Source: Bacteroidales bacterium
GTDB taxonomy: Bacteria > Bacteroidota > Bacteroidia > Bacteroidales > UBA932
Assembly: GCA_029010575.1 (NCBI GenBank)
Contig: JAQXKS010000017.1
Coordinates: forward strand, 51,952-115,951
Direction: 5' to 3'
DNA: 64,000 bases
Made by a program: the position numbers and the translations under genes. Below the pieces are notes generated by a model, which was given only the letters and a program-made list of their open reading frames with translations, did no database searches and had not been told where the DNA came from. Below are positions 16,701 through 23,699 of this stretch, piece by piece (the stretch's first letter is position 1; each line of letters begins with the position of its first letter).

Positions 16701-18154
16701 GATGGTATTACCAGCACTGCATAAATTAGGGAAGAGCATAGGGCAATGGAGACGACGTATGGAAAATATTTTATGAAATCACCAAGGTATCCGGAGATGA
16801 TGGCCTTTGACGGGAAGAACATTGCTCCTATTGCCATTGTTGCCATCATCATTGGAACAAAGAGCTCTTTGGCACTATCTGTAGCTGCCTCAAGTGGGCG
16901 CTTGCCTTTACGGATATTCTCCATATATCCGTCCATAGTTATGATTGAGTCGTCCACAATCATTCCAAGTACGACAATTAGGGCGGCAAGAGTTACCATG
17001 TTTATGGGAATGTTGAGCAGGTACATTGCCGCCAGTGAAGTCGCTGTACACACCGGAACCCCTGTGCATGCAATCATTGCCGACCTTAGCGGAAAGAGTA
17101 TCAACATCACCATTATGACTACCAGAATGGATACAAGCAGGTCTCTGAGAAAGTTTACTACTGAGCGATTAACTACCTTGGGCTGGTCTGTTATGCGGGT
17201 TATTGTCACACTCTCCGGGGTATCCTCGGAAAATGCCGAAATAACATTGTTAACATCTTCCCCGAATGCGGTAATGTTGTTGTCAGGCCGCATTGCGACA
17301 GAGAGAACGATGGAGGTGTGGCCATTGTAGCTGACGAATGATGTGGGCTTTTTCCAGCGTCGTTCTATGGTGGCTATATCCTTGAGTTTTACCTCATTAC
17401 CATCAGGGTCACACCATACTGTTCTCTCTGCCAGTTCGTATTCACCCTGAACAGGATTGTTTACGATTATGTTTCTTCCGTTGATGCTTCCGGCAGGAAA
17501 TGAATGTGTGGATGACTGAAAGTCAAGGGTGAGCATCGCAGGATTGATTCCGTATGCGGCAAGTCTTGCGGGGTCTATAGAGACAGCTATCTCTTCGCTT
17601 TGCGTGCCAAGGATGGAGACACTTGCCAATGTGGGAATCTGTTTTAATTTTTCAGAAAGCTGTTCGGCATACCACTGCATTTCACTCCAGCCTTTGTCAG
17701 AGGATTCAAGTGATATAAGAAGCGAACTGACGCTGCTGAAATCATCGAGTACTTCGACAGCGAGGACTCCGGTAGGGAGCGATAGCTGAGGACTCTTGAG
17801 CTTGAGTTTGATTTTGGACCAGATTTCTGTAAGCATGTTGTCATCGGCATCGAGTGTTACGAAGATATAACACATTCCGTCTCGGCTCATGGACGAACAC
17901 TGTTTACGGTTTACTTCAGGAAATGAAAAGAGAAACTCCTCCAGGGGGATGGTGAGCTGTTGCTCGACCTGTTCGGCAGTTGCTCCGGGATAGATGCCTA
18001 CAATTAGACCATCCTTGATAGTAAATGTGGGAAATTCATCTTTGTTAATTTTGGTCAGTCCGTATATGCCTACAGCAACGATTACAGCTACGACAAGATA
18101 GACAAGTTTGCTGTGTCGTACGGAACCCTTAATAATGTCTGTTGCACTATTCAT
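13709..18154 (-). CDS. RND efflux permease fused to a TolC-like outer membrane channel
   Basis: This 1481-residue protein has two parts. Residues 1 to about 1025 are a complete RND permease with N-terminal membrane helix, large periplasmic loops and the TM4 acidic pair in GMIVDDSIITMDG, as used for proton coupling. Residues about 1030-1046 form a hydrophobic segment ending TTMNAA that looks like an internal signal peptide. From about residue 1050 a TolC/OEP domain follows (LTLSQCKEIA, then two repeats of coiled-coil helices and strands). The pump ejects drugs, detergents, fatty acids or metals from the inner membrane and periplasm; substrate unknown. The adaptor gene lies 23 nt upstream. The single reading frame is uninterrupted, so the fusion is not an assembly of two overlapping genes. 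Confidence 0.9.
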   Translation of the reverse strand: MNSATDIIKGSVRHSKLVYLVVAVIVAVGIYGLTKINKDEFPTFTIKDGLIVGIYPGATAEQVEQQLTIPLEEFLFSFPEVNRKQCSSMSRDGMCYIFVTLDADDNMLTEIWSKIKLKLKSPQLSLPTGVLAVEVLDDFSSVSSLLISLESSDKGWSEMQWYAEQLSEKLKQIPTLASVSILGTQSEEIAVSIDPARLAAYGINPAMLTLDFQSSTHSFPAGSINGRNIIVNNPVQGEYELAERTVWCDPDGNEVKLKDIATIERRWKKPTSFVSYNGHTSIVLSVAMRPDNNITAFGEDVNNVISAFSEDTPESVTITRITDQPKVVNRSVVNFLRDLLVSILVVIMVMLILFPLRSAMIACTGVPVCTATSLAAMYLLNIPINMVTLAALIVVLGMIVDDSIITMDGYMENIRKGKRPLEAATDSAKELFVPMMMATMAIGAMFFPSKAIISGYLGDFIKYFPYVVSIALCSSLIYAVLVIPSLEVKFIGNALAEKETAFSRIQNKFFQFLQRIYDKALEKCFKYPALTIGVGVCAIALGVFFFTKLNIQMVPMAERDLFAIELELENGNTIDDTKRLSDSLTNILLQDTRVKSVTSFVGSGAPRFHITYSPIIPSPLCSQLIVNTESVKATQELLKECEQRYEYLFPEAIIRFKQMDYQGVIPVMISFKGASLEEMKPYADTLKNFLFTQSHNLKWIHSDFDMYNSNIEVDLIPEKAARLGINKAVTSLSLMGATGSRNIATLWEGKNKIPVNVYSTGVKESKEIDDLYSLCIPAPLSGIPIPLSHVATLTPEWTPSNISRFRGEEVLTLYADLKYGVSYPDAMKEIDIFIEETLIPSLPEGIEVTKRGLDKPNETLIPEMAKSFLAAVAILFLFLLLHFRKVSLAVLTIISSLLCLFGASFGLWFMRLDFSITAVLGLISLVGIIVRNGIIMYDYAEELKENGISLKDAALEAGKRRMRPIFLTSCTTALGVLPMIIIGDLMWMPMGVCITFGTILSIVLVVLIMPVVYWIAFRRSHRKRSASIAAKALVITGTLVLPTTMNAANSDDSHTLTLSQCKEIAMTGNNTIKNAMLEMEAARYQKKELFTEYFPKVSWSTAGFHALNPLVSISVYDIADGASDKFFRLFDQLSSIYGIPNTYQTLNYGFTSSISLMQPIYAGGRIYFGNKLASTGVKAAEVQNEKSVNTTLCEVEQLYWNVVALQEKKNSLDRISTFVDSLYKDVCIAFENGVVTQTDKDRVEIKRNEVTNGIGHLTNGIRLAKMNLLNTIGMEYTISSLDSILLTESLDNMPDPSSCYTDEQTMVEAMEEKRLLDLQVEALELKKRISIGETLPQIAVGASYGYTKAITDRFNGMVYAMVQVPITDWAKTSYKMKREESDIKKAMNDREFYSSQLLLKARKMWVELNMKWDSMKIAEQNMELFEHILDSQKIQYESGMISLSELLKSQSEYTVALEEFTNARIEYTLALCEYMLYSAAN

Positions 18155-18177
18155 CTCTTGCAGAGTTATGTTCCGTT

Positions 18178-19215
18178 TTATTTTACGATGTTGACTTTCA
18201 TTCCGGAGGAGACTTTGCGGTATCCATCTGTGATGACCTTGTCTCCCTCTTCGAGTCCCCCTTCAATCAATATCCCGTCTGCGCAGAAAGCACCAGGGGT
18301 GATTCTCCTCTTGTAGACAGTGTCTCCGTTGACAACCCATACATATCTTCCCTGCGTGTCGCTTTGGATTGCATTGCCGGGAATTATTATGCCGGTATGT
18401 GAGCTGGTGGAGAGAGTTATCTTACAGATCATCCCCGGAAAGAAACCTTCCGGGTTGGTGTCGAGTTTTGCTGTGCATTTGTATGTGTGAGAGAGTGTGG
18501 AGGCCTCGACTCCTTTGTATTCTATTCTGCCCTTGACTCCGGAGAGTGCTAAAGCGGGTATATCTACTGAAATCTCGTCTGACTCGTTAATAGAGCTGAG
18601 GTCTGCTTCTGGTACCGTGAATGAGATCTTCATAGAGTTGCAGTCGACTATCCTTACCAATGGTTGTGAAATGGAGGCATCTGTTCCCTCTTCGGCATAA
18701 ATACTTGTGACAGTTCCGTCGAAAGGTGCCTTGATTGTACATGATTCCAATGCCTGTACAGATGCTTGTGCTGCAGCTCTGGCCTTGGCGAGCGATGTCT
18801 CTATTTCGACCCATTTGACTTCTGACATTCCTCCTGAAGCATAGATCTTTTCACCTCTGCGGTAGCCGTCTTCTGCCTGGGCAAGGGTTGCCTGTGTCAT
18901 GTCATAACTGCTTCTGACAGTTTCGCTATTAATTGTGGCAATATGATGTGACTTTTTGACAGATTCCCCCTCTTTGACATTGATAATATCTATCGTACCA
19001 GGATATGGAACTGTCAGCAGTACACTCTTCGAGGCAAAACTCTCTCCGGTGAGTCTACGTGTTACGGTACTCTCTCTCTTCAGTGTCTCCAGGACTCTAA
19101 CATTAACTTTAGGAGTGTGCGCTGAAGTATTCTGAACCTTGTTTTTACAACTTGTTGCAAACAATAGTAAAAGCACTGATGTGACAAGTGCCAGCATCTG
19201 TAAGTATCTGTTCAT
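18178..19215 (-). CDS. RND efflux periplasmic adaptor (membrane fusion protein), lipoprotein
   Basis: This 345-residue protein begins with a lipoprotein signal (LLLLFATSC, Cys at about residue 23). It continues with the HlyD/MFP barrel-sandwich: VPYPGTIDIINVKEGESV, a short helical hairpin near residues 105-150 (AQEDGYRRGEKIYASGG), CTIKAPFDGTVTSIYAEEGT, and then beta-barrel and membrane-proximal domains. It links the inner membrane pump to the outer membrane channel. Only 23 nt separate it from the fused RND-TolC gene, so the two genes together encode a complete tripartite system. No TetR- or AraC-type regulator is adjacent. Confidence 0.93.
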   Translation of the reverse strand: MNRYLQMLALVTSVLLLLFATSCKNKVQNTSAHTPKVNVRVLETLKRESTVTRRLTGESFASKSVLLTVPYPGTIDIINVKEGESVKKSHHIATINSETVRSSYDMTQATLAQAEDGYRRGEKIYASGGMSEVKWVEIETSLAKARAAAQASVQALESCTIKAPFDGTVTSIYAEEGTDASISQPLVRIVDCNSMKISFTVPEADLSSINESDEISVDIPALALSGVKGRIEYKGVEASTLSHTYKCTAKLDTNPEGFFPGMICKITLSTSSHTGIIIPGNAIQSDTQGRYVWVVNGDTVYKRRITPGAFCADGILIEGGLEEGDKVITDGYRKVSSGMKVNIVK

Positions 19216-19357
19216 TGGTGTTAATTATTCTTTTGGTGTTTTCAATAATATATAAAAAGTGTGCCAAAACTGCCAACAGACGCATTGAGGAGTGGAAAGT
19301 TTCATTCTGAAAGTCCGGAAAGGTTCTGCTTCCAGAGAACGATGTAAAATAAGATAC

Positions 19358-19861
19358 TTATAGGTTTTGGAAAAGCTTCATAGCTATCGCTGCGCAGGCT
19401 TGTGCATCTGCAAGCGCATGATGGTGATTAACCAGGTCATAACCGCAGGCAGCTGCAACGGTGTGAAGCTGATGGTTAGGAAGGCATCTTCCGAAATGGC
19501 GTCTGGAAGCAGTCAAAGTATCATGGAATATATATTCCGGGTAGTCCATCTGATAGACACGAAAAACTGCCTTTAGACACCCTTCGTCAAATCGAGAATT
19601 GTGAGCTACCAGAGGAAGACCCTCTATAAGCGGGCCAATCTTTTTCCATACATGTGGGAACACAGGTGCCTTTTCTGTATCCTTGGGACCCAGGCCGTGG
19701 ACTCTTTGGCAGAACCATTTGTAATATTGGGGCTCAGGGCGGATAAGGCTGTAGAATGAGTCTGTGATTTTCCCTTCACGCACTATAACAACACCTACTG
19801 AGCATATACTTGACGGCTGTTCGTTAGCCGTTTCAAAATCTATTGCTGCAAAGTCTTTCAT
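19358..19861 (-). CDS. DEDDh 3'-5' exonuclease (DNA polymerase III epsilon-like)
   Basis: This 167-residue protein has ExoI as AIDFETAN (residues 5-12), ExoII as HNSRFDEGCL near residue 92 and ExoIII as HHALADAQACA near residue 147, so all four acidic residues and the His of the DEDDh class are present. It is a stand-alone exonuclease domain without polymerase, RNase T or helicase parts; such proteins act in DNA repair, replication proofreading or RNA turnover. It is close in size to the stand-alone epsilon-like family of Bacteroidota. It lies between the efflux genes and tRNA-Val with 129 nt of non-coding sequence upstream. Confidence 0.9.
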   Translation of the reverse strand: MKDFAAIDFETANEQPSSICSVGVVIVREGKITDSFYSLIRPEPQYYKWFCQRVHGLGPKDTEKAPVFPHVWKKIGPLIEGLPLVAHNSRFDEGCLKAVFRVYQMDYPEYIFHDTLTASRRHFGRCLPNHQLHTVAAACGYDLVNHHHALADAQACAAIAMKLFQNL

Positions 19862-19950
19862 CTTTTACTGTATATTCCCTTCTGCCATCTGTGTTAGTGC
19901 TTTATATCTAAATGCTGAAGTTATAATAGCTGAGAACTCTTTCAAAACAG

Positions 19951-19985
19951 AAAGGTGACCAAGCTTTTGTGCTAAAGTCACCTTT
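19951..19985 (-). terminator. Stem-loop terminator downstream of tRNA-Val
   Basis: AAAGGTGAC (19951-19959) pairs with GTCACCTTT (19977-19985), nine base pairs. In minus-strand reading it follows the tRNA 3' end by a few nucleotides and is followed by TCTGTTTT. It also holds a short AGC/GCT inner pairing. Confidence 0.6.
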
Positions 19986-19990
19986 TTCAG

Positions 19991-20065
19991 TGGGAGCAGA
20001 GGGAGTCGAACCCCCGACCCTCTGCTTGTAAGGCAGATGCTCTAAACCAACTGAGCTATGCTCCC
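19991..20065 (-). tRNA. tRNA-Val (anticodon UAC)
   Basis: A 75-nt cloverleaf is readable on the minus strand. The acceptor stem is GGGAGCA paired with TGCTCCC, the discriminator base is A, the D-arm is AGCTCAGTTGGTTTAGAGC, the anticodon stem is TCTGC/GCAGA with loop CTTACAA (anticodon TAC) and the T-arm contains GGTTCGACTCC. CCA is not encoded. A consensus promoter lies just upstream. Confidence 0.95.
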
Positions 20066-20081
20066 TTTTCGATTGCGGATG

Positions 20082-20112
20082 CAAAGATAGCGCATTTTTT
20101 CATTTCTCCAAA
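20082..20112 (-). promoter_or_regulatory. Bacteroidota promoter of tRNA-Val
   Basis: Minus strand TTTG at 20112-20109, 19 nt spacer and TATCTTTG at 20089-20082 match the TTTG-N19-TAnnTTTG consensus closely. The tRNA 5' end lies 16 nt downstream. Confidence 0.75.
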
Positions 20113-20132
20113 AATTTTTTGAACTTTTTCTC

Positions 20133-20140
20133 TATTTTTG
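20133..20140 (+). promoter_or_regulatory. -7 box very close to the DUF2156-GNAT start
   Basis: TATTTTTG matches TAnnTTTG and ends only 9 nt before the ATG at 20150. Transcription would be expected to start within about 5 nt of the start codon, so the message would be nearly leaderless. No -33 TTTG sits at the usual distance. Confidence 0.45.
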
Positions 20141-20149
20141 CCTTTTGTT

Positions 20150-21952
20150 ATGATAATATTCAAAAGTATATCTGTTCAAGAGAGAGAGTTGATTCAGAGA
20201 TTTACTCTGAACAACAGGTTATGTAGCTGTGATTACTCTTTTGCCAACATTTTCAGCTGGAGTTTCCGTTTTGGGACTCAGTATGCCATTGTTGACGGAT
20301 TTCTCGTACTGAGATTCTATTACGGAGACTGTCCTGCGTATATGATTCCCGTTCCAGGTCCTCAGTTCGGCTTCCGCTCTATTGGTCTTCAGTGCCTGTG
20401 TGCCGGCGAAGAGTCACTTACAGATGGAGATGCTAATGGAGTGGAGAGGGCTTTGGTAGAGGTTATAAGGAAATTGATGCTCCAGTGTTCGTCTATCGGA
20501 TGCCCATTCAGGATGTTAGGTCTTACGCAGAGGATTAAGGGACTTATGGAAATGGTATTTCCGGACATGTTTGTTTACCAGGTCAATAGGGACAGTGCAG
20601 ATTATATATACAATAGAATTACACTCGAGACTCTTGCCGGAAAGAAGCTGCAGAGCAAAAGAAATCATATAAACAAGTTCAAGGCTCTTTATCCTGATTA
20701 CCGGTATTGCCACATCGGAGGAGAGACAGTAGGGAAGTGCATAGATACTATCCAAAGGTGGAGGAAGATTTCCAAAGGTGAATATGATTATGATGAGTCT
20801 TTGGCTATGGAGATGCGTTCAATGATGACGATTTTCGAAAACTGGGATGAACTTGGTATGATAGGAGGTGCTATTTTCGTTGGAGAAACGATGGTCGCAT
20901 TCTCGTACGGGGCGCCTATAAGCGCTGACACATTTGATGTCTGTGTCGAGAAGGCAGACATCTCTTATGATGGAGCTTTCACTATTATCAATCAAGAGTT
21001 TGTCAAGCATCTGCCCGAGCAGTATATCTATATCAACAGGGAGGAGGATCTTGGTGTTCAGGGGCTTAGGAAGGCTAAACTTTCATATATGCCTCTTGCG
21101 GTTCTTGATAAGATATCTATTGAGGAGAAGAATCCTGTCAGGAACTCGATGGATATGGAGCGTGTCAAGGGAGAGGTAAGGGAGCTGTGGAGAAGAGTGT
21201 TCGAAGATCCGGAACGATTTATAGATCTCTACTTTACCGAAGTATATAAGGATGAATATAACTATTTCTGTCATCTGGATGGGAAAGTCGTCTCCGCGTT
21301 GCAGATGTTACCCTTTACAGTTAAATACCATGGTTTGAAGGCTGAATCTGTATATGTCAGTGGTGTAGCTACTCTGCCTGAATACCGTGGACAGGGAATT
21401 GCAGGCACCCTTTTGCGGAAGGCTCACTACTCGGTTTTTTGTCAGGGGGCAGTTTTTGCTCAGTTGATTCCTGCTGGTGAAGGGCTTTTCAAATGGTATG
21501 AAGGGAAGGGTTACAGCTGCGTGGCACGTTGTGTTCCCCCGGCTGCAGATCCGAGATTGACAGATTTCCAAGAGTATGATGCCCTTCAGCAGGAAAGAGA
21601 GTGTACCATCTTACTGGAGAGCCATTGGTATGATGTGGTTAGGAAGGATTTCGATTTGGCTGGTCATCAGGCTCATCTGCCAGAAGGGGAGAGGCCTGCG
21701 ATGGTGCGTATCATCAATGTAGGAAAGGCTCTTGAAATCTATTCAAAAGCTCATCCGGAGCATCGGGCTTGTTACAGGGTTTATGGTGATGAAGATATTC
21801 ACCAAAATAATGCATGGTTCTTTATTGGAGCAGGGGAGGTAAAACGTTCTGATGAACCGGTTTCCCAGGCAGTCTCCATTTCCATCGGAGAACTCTCTTG
21901 CATGATTTTCAGCTCTTCACCGTTGACGATGTCGCTAATGCTGAACGAGTGA
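20150..21952 (+). CDS. DUF2156 (phosphatidylglycerol lysyltransferase C-terminal-like) / GNAT acetyltransferase fusion
   Basis: This 600-residue protein has two catalytic-type domains. Residues about 1-310 resemble DUF2156/LPG_synthase_C, itself a double-GNAT fold used in aminoacyl transfer to lipids, with KRNHINKFKALYPDY and YINREEDLGVQGLRKAKLSYMP as recognisable parts. Residues about 335-470 are a GNAT domain (VSGVATLPEYRGQGIAGTLLRKA is the acetyl-CoA loop), and the last 90 residues resemble the SCP2-like tail of Eis-type acetyltransferases. In related genomes I believe these two parts often occur as neighbouring separate genes. No membrane helices are present, so a lipid substrate is not certain. 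The ATG at 20150 is preferred to the TTG at 20138. Confidence 0.8.
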   Translation: MIIFKSISVQERELIQRFTLNNRLCSCDYSFANIFSWSFRFGTQYAIVDGFLVLRFYYGDCPAYMIPVPGPQFGFRSIGLQCLCAGEESLTDGDANGVERALVEVIRKLMLQCSSIGCPFRMLGLTQRIKGLMEMVFPDMFVYQVNRDSADYIYNRITLETLAGKKLQSKRNHINKFKALYPDYRYCHIGGETVGKCIDTIQRWRKISKGEYDYDESLAMEMRSMMTIFENWDELGMIGGAIFVGETMVAFSYGAPISADTFDVCVEKADISYDGAFTIINQEFVKHLPEQYIYINREEDLGVQGLRKAKLSYMPLAVLDKISIEEKNPVRNSMDMERVKGEVRELWRRVFEDPERFIDLYFTEVYKDEYNYFCHLDGKVVSALQMLPFTVKYHGLKAESVYVSGVATLPEYRGQGIAGTLLRKAHYSVFCQGAVFAQLIPAGEGLFKWYEGKGYSCVARCVPPAADPRLTDFQEYDALQQERECTILLESHWYDVVRKDFDLAGHQAHLPEGERPAMVRIINVGKALEIYSKAHPEHRACYRVYGDEDIHQNNAWFFIGAGEVKRSDEPVSQAVSISIGELSCMIFSSSPLTMSLMLNE

Positions 21953-22008
21953 TCGGCTCCCGATGATACCATGCAGTTCCCATTTGGGCAGCAGGAATTC
22001 AAAACCGG

Positions 22009-22395
22009 TCAGTGGATAGCCGGCTCATGTCTTCCTTGATCATCCCACTCTACTGATTCCAATATCTTTACCGGTTCAAAGTAGTCTCCTACGATACCCA
22101 TCTTTGCCAATGTCACCTTGTAATATTCACCTTTGTTGATTTTTACTGATGAGTCGTCAATTTCTGAAAGAAATGCTTTCCACTCGTTCCTTGCCTGTGT
22201 CTCGCTTTCATAATGTTCATTCATGCGTTTGCTGAATGCTTTGTCTATCTGAGATACATCCGAGTTGTTGAAAGAAGAGATCTTCATACTATTGTTAAAT
22301 GAATAGTAGGTGAAATCACCGTCCTCTTTTGAACAGGATGAGACAGTAATTATGCAGAACAATGCTGCGGTAAGGATTGTCAAAAATTTTTTCAT
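22009..22395 (-). CDS. Small lipoprotein of unknown function (128 aa)
   Basis: The N-terminus MKKFLTILTAALFCIITVSSC is a lipoprotein signal with the lipid-anchored Cys at residue 21. The mature part is about 107 residues, polar, with a central helix rich in charged residues (DKAFSKRMNEHYESETQARNEWKAF). I do not recognise the family. The start is the ATG at 22395; the frame is open further upstream but that region is the rplI terminator and this gene's promoter. It is tail-to-tail with the DUF2156-GNAT gene (56 nt between stops). Confidence 0.8.
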   Translation of the reverse strand: MKKFLTILTAALFCIITVSSCSKEDGDFTYYSFNNSMKISSFNNSDVSQIDKAFSKRMNEHYESETQARNEWKAFLSEIDDSSVKINKGEYYKVTLAKMGIVGDYFEPVKILESVEWDDQGRHEPAIH

Positions 22396-22418
22396 TGTAA
22401 AAATGCTTTTATTCGCGG

Positions 22419-22426
22419 CAAAAATA
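22419..22426 (-). promoter_or_regulatory. -7 box for the small lipoprotein gene
   Basis: Minus strand TATTTTTG matches TAnnTTTG and lies 23 nt upstream of the ATG at 22395. It sits directly downstream of the rplI terminator, so the lipoprotein has its own promoter. Confidence 0.55.
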
Positions 22427-22459
22427 CGAAATTTTTTTTTGATTATTATGATAATAATA

Positions 22460-22494
22460 AAATAAAAGAGACCGGACTCATTAGAGTCGGTCTC
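22460..22494 (-). terminator. Intrinsic terminator of the rpsF-rpsR-rplI operon
   Basis: On the minus strand GAGACCGACTC pairs with GAGTCCGGTCTC (one bulged C) around a TAAT tetraloop and is followed by TTTTATTTTATT. It lies about 30 nt after the rplI stop. Confidence 0.9.
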
Positions 22495-22524
22495 CTTCAG
22501 TCTTATCATCAGAATAGTCTGAAA

Positions 22525-22980
22525 TTATTCAGCATCTGCCACAACTGTGATTTTTACTTCAGCCTTGATGTCTTTGTAACATCTGATAGTTGCTGTGTAT
22601 TCACCGGTTTCCTTGATGTTGTCAAAACCGTTGATGGTGATGTTTCTGCGGTCAACTTCGATACCGTTGGCTACGATAGCTTCTGCAATCTGAATGTTGT
22701 TAACAGAACCGAAAATCTTTCCGTTGTTTCCAACTTTTGCTGAGATTGTGAGTACAAGTTCGTTCAGTTTTGCAGCGAGTTCTTCAGCATCAGCACGGAA
22801 CTTGGCTTCCTTGTGTGCTCTCTGTCTGAGGTTCTCTGCGAGAACTTTCTTTGCAGATTCAGTGGCGAGGATAGCCATTCCCTGAGGAATGAGGTAGTTT
22901 ACTGCGTATCCGTTCTTAACCTTTACGATTTCGTCTCTGTGGCCGAGGTTGGCAACGTCTTGTTTCAATATAATTTCCAT
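22525..22980 (-). CDS. rplI: 50S ribosomal protein L9
   Basis: This 151-residue protein starts MEIILKQDVANLG and has the conserved GYAVNYLIPQGMAILAT signature of bL9 in its N-terminal domain. A long connecting helix (about residues 40-75) and the C-terminal domain (GKIFGSV, INGFDNIKETGEYTATI) follow. It is the last gene of the rpsF-rpsR-rplI operon. An AGGAGG ribosome-binding site lies 7 nt upstream of the ATG and overlaps the rpsR stop, which is unusual for a Bacteroidota gene. Length matches the family. Confidence 0.98.
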   Translation of the reverse strand: MEIILKQDVANLGHRDEIVKVKNGYAVNYLIPQGMAILATESAKKVLAENLRQRAHKEAKFRADAEELAAKLNELVLTISAKVGNNGKIFGSVNNIQIAEAIVANGIEVDRRNITINGFDNIKETGEYTATIRCYKDIKAEVKITVVADAE

Positions 22981-22987
22981 ACTCTTT

Positions 22988-22993
22988 CCTCCT
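22988..22993 (-). promoter_or_regulatory. Strong Shine-Dalgarno site before rplI
   Basis: Minus strand AGGAGG, spaced 7 nt from the rplI ATG, partly overlapping the rpsR stop codon. Full-length Shine-Dalgarno sequences are uncommon before Bacteroidota genes. Confidence 0.7.
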
Positions 22994-23259
22994 TATTTCA
23001 ATAAGTCTGTTACATAGGGAAGCAAAGCAAGATGTCTTGCACGTTTAACAGCCTGAGCTACCTTTCTCTGGAATTTGAGTGATGTTCCGGTGAGACGACG
23101 GGGAAGAATCTTACCCTGTTCGTTGAGGAAGCGTTTCAGGAATTCTGCATCCTTATAGTCTACATATTTGATATGCGCTTTTTTGAAGCGACAATATTTT
23201 TTCTTCTTTACCTCTACTGTAGGAGGGTTAAGATAACGGATTTCATTATTTACAGCCAT
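22993..23259 (-). CDS. rpsR: 30S ribosomal protein S18
   Basis: This 88-residue protein contains KKYCRFKK near residue 20-27, [24 protein letters not shown] in the middle and [17 protein letters not shown] near the end, all diagnostic of bS18. With S6 it binds the platform of the 30S subunit close to the 3' end of 16S rRNA. It follows rpsF with 3 nt between stop and start. Its AGGAGG ribosome-binding site is encoded within the last codons of rpsF. Confidence 0.98.
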   Translation of the reverse strand: MAVNNEIRYLNPPTVEVKKKKYCRFKKAHIKYVDYKDAEFLKRFLNEQGKILPRRLTGTSLKFQRKVAQAVKRARHLALLPYVTDLLK

Positions 23260-23262
23260 AGT

Positions 23263-23613
23263 TTATTCCTCCTTTTTTTCTTCTTTTTTATTGTTACGTC
23301 TGCGTTCTGAGTATGCGATGGAGTTCTTGTCCATAGCAAAAGTAAGGAATCTGATGATTCTTTCGTCACGACGATACTGAGTTTCAAGTTTGGCAATAAA
23401 CTGAGAATCAGCTTTGAATTCAAACAAATGATAGAATCCTGTGGTCTTTTTCTGGATAGGGTATGCGAGTTTCCTTAGTCCCCAATCCTCTTCGTTCACG
23501 ATTTCACCACCTTCAGAGAGGATGAATTCGCGATACTTTACTACCGCTTCCTTTATCTGTTCGTCAGATAAAACGGGAGTTGCAATGAAAACGGTTTCGT
23601 ACTGCTTTAACAT
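23263..23613 (-). CDS. rpsF: 30S ribosomal protein S6
   Basis: This 116-residue protein begins [17 protein letters not shown] and includes [22 protein letters not shown], typical of bS6. The C-terminus is an acidic/basic tail ([10 protein letters not shown]), whose last codons also supply the AGGAGG used by rpsR. It heads the operon and is preceded by a consensus promoter and a 12-bp leader hairpin (23640-23667) that may be a regulatory site for S6-S18. Confidence 0.98.
   Translation of the reverse strand: MLKQYETVFIATPVLSDEQIKEAVVKYREFILSEGGEIVNEEDWGLRKLAYPIQKKTTGFYHLFEFKADSQFIAKLETQYRRDERIIRFLTFAMDKNSIAYSERRRNNKKEEKKEE
23268..23273 (-). promoter_or_regulatory. Strong Shine-Dalgarno site before rpsR
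   Basis: Minus strand AGGAGG, 8 nt upstream of the rpsR ATG and inside the final rpsF codons (Lys-Glu-Glu). Together with the rplI site it marks this ribosomal operon as using strong Shine-Dalgarno pairing. Confidence 0.7.
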
Positions 23614-23639
23614 ATTAATTATTATTTAGTTATTTAAAT

Positions 23640-23667
23640 AGCCCTTCCGGAATTCTCCGAAAGGGCT
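23640..23667 (-). promoter_or_regulatory. Leader hairpin in the rpsF 5' UTR
   Basis: On the minus strand AGCCCTTTCGGA pairs with TCCGGAAGGGCT around a GAAT tetraloop: 12 pairs with a single T-G wobble. It starts immediately downstream of the -7 box at 23669-23676, so it would form at the very 5' end of the rpsF message, 26 nt before the ATG. There is no T run after it, so it is a poor terminator for the upstream pepD. Position makes an S6-S18 autoregulatory element plausible but not shown. Confidence 0.6.
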
Positions 23668-23668
23668 G

Positions 23669-23699
23669 CAAATATATGGATAATTGTTTAAATTACAAA
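23669..23699 (-). promoter_or_regulatory. Bacteroidota promoter of rpsF-rpsR-rplI
   Basis: Minus strand TTTG (23699-23696), 19-nt spacer, TATATTTG (23676-23669): a full match to the Bacteroidota consensus. The -33 element abuts the pepD stop codon (23693-23695). Confidence 0.8.

Noticed and set aside
16746..17330. 194-codon plus-strand open frame inside the RND permease gene
   Set aside because: It lies antisense to well-conserved RND coding sequence, its translation has no recognisable domain, and there is no start context; it is a shadow of the real gene.
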